Shown here: positions 40,452 through 40,521 of the stretch, in pieces
Position numbering within the stretch: the stretch's first letter is position 1
How the letters are laid out: every line of letters starts with the position of its first letter
Source: Sphingomonas faeni
Lineage (GTDB): Bacteria > Pseudomonadota > Alphaproteobacteria > Sphingomonadales > Sphingomonadaceae
Assembly (NCBI RefSeq): GCF_003053745.1
Contig: NZ_QAYE01000015.1
Coordinates: 1 to 40,521, forward strand
DNA: 40,521 nt
Direction of reading: 5' to 3'
Made by a program: the position numbers and the translations under genes
Notes under the pieces: generated by a model
The model's input: only the letters and a program-made list of their open reading frames with translations
What the model was told of the DNA's origin: nothing
Databases searched by the model: none

Positions 40452-40521
40452 GACGCCCTGCCGGATCGTAGTAGATCTCCGTCATCCGGAACTTGCCGTC
40501 GACCTTCTTCATCTGGACCAC

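Overview
The window is one complete circular plasmid. Bases 1-95 are repeated exactly as the last 95 bases (40427-40521), so the true circle is 40,426 bp and the window edge cuts through the virB11/virD4 junction. The GC-rich sequence, the RPA-type initiator with iterons, the MOBP relaxase and the accessory genes (DUF3768, SRAP, Fic) suggest an alphaproteobacterium, most likely a sphingomonad. That host call is an inference from gene style, not from a marker gene.

Layout. (1) 38.65 kb through the origin to 1.4 kb: virD4, virB11 and the 3' end of virB10 on the minus strand. The rest of the type IV secretion locus is missing, and virB10 is fused tail-to-tail with a 5'-truncated ParB-like gene. 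(2) 2.9-9.8 kb: accessory genes. These are an HNH protein, a VRR-NUC protein, DUF3768, a Fic toxin with its small antitoxin, an SRAP DNA-protein crosslink protein and several unknowns. (3) 9.76-11.34 kb: the C-terminal half of an error-prone polymerase DnaE2. (4) 11.46-16.84 kb: a visibly more AT-rich minus-strand operon, hsdM-hsdS-AAA ATPase-HNH nuclease. All genes overlap and no hsdR is present. This candidate defence system is the most interesting part of the window; a serine resolvase sits beside it. (5) 17.5-20 kb: repA with eight iterons on both sides, then a winged-helix gene. (6) 20.3-23.1 kb: ssb behind a long structured leader, a ribbon-helix-helix gene, and a small membrane protein-parA-parB operon. 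(7) 23.1-24.9 kb: an IncP-like oriT, mobC and a relaxase. (8) 25.4-37.3 kb: chromosome-like metabolic cargo. It holds two beta-propeller proteins, DUF305, malate dehydrogenase, a LysR regulator, a TDT transporter, periplasmic sulfite dehydrogenase with its cytochrome, a fluoride-riboswitch-controlled CLC-F exporter, DUF202 and a second sulfite-oxidase-family enzyme. (9) 37.9-38.65 kb: an LPD7 gene leading back into virD4.

How it works together. Replication (repA/iterons) and partition (parAB, with four copies of the parS-like palindrome TGTGCCACGTGGCACA) look intact. Transfer is reduced: oriT, relaxase, coupling protein and VirB11 remain but the secretion channel is gone, so the plasmid is probably mobilisable only with help. 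The cargo appears to deal with sulfite oxidation or export and with fluoride efflux. It is bracketed by a 17-bp perfect inverted repeat and by two of the four palindromes. The accessory side carries several genome-conflict genes: the HsdMS-ATPase-HNH operon, Fic/antitoxin, SRAP and stand-alone nucleases.
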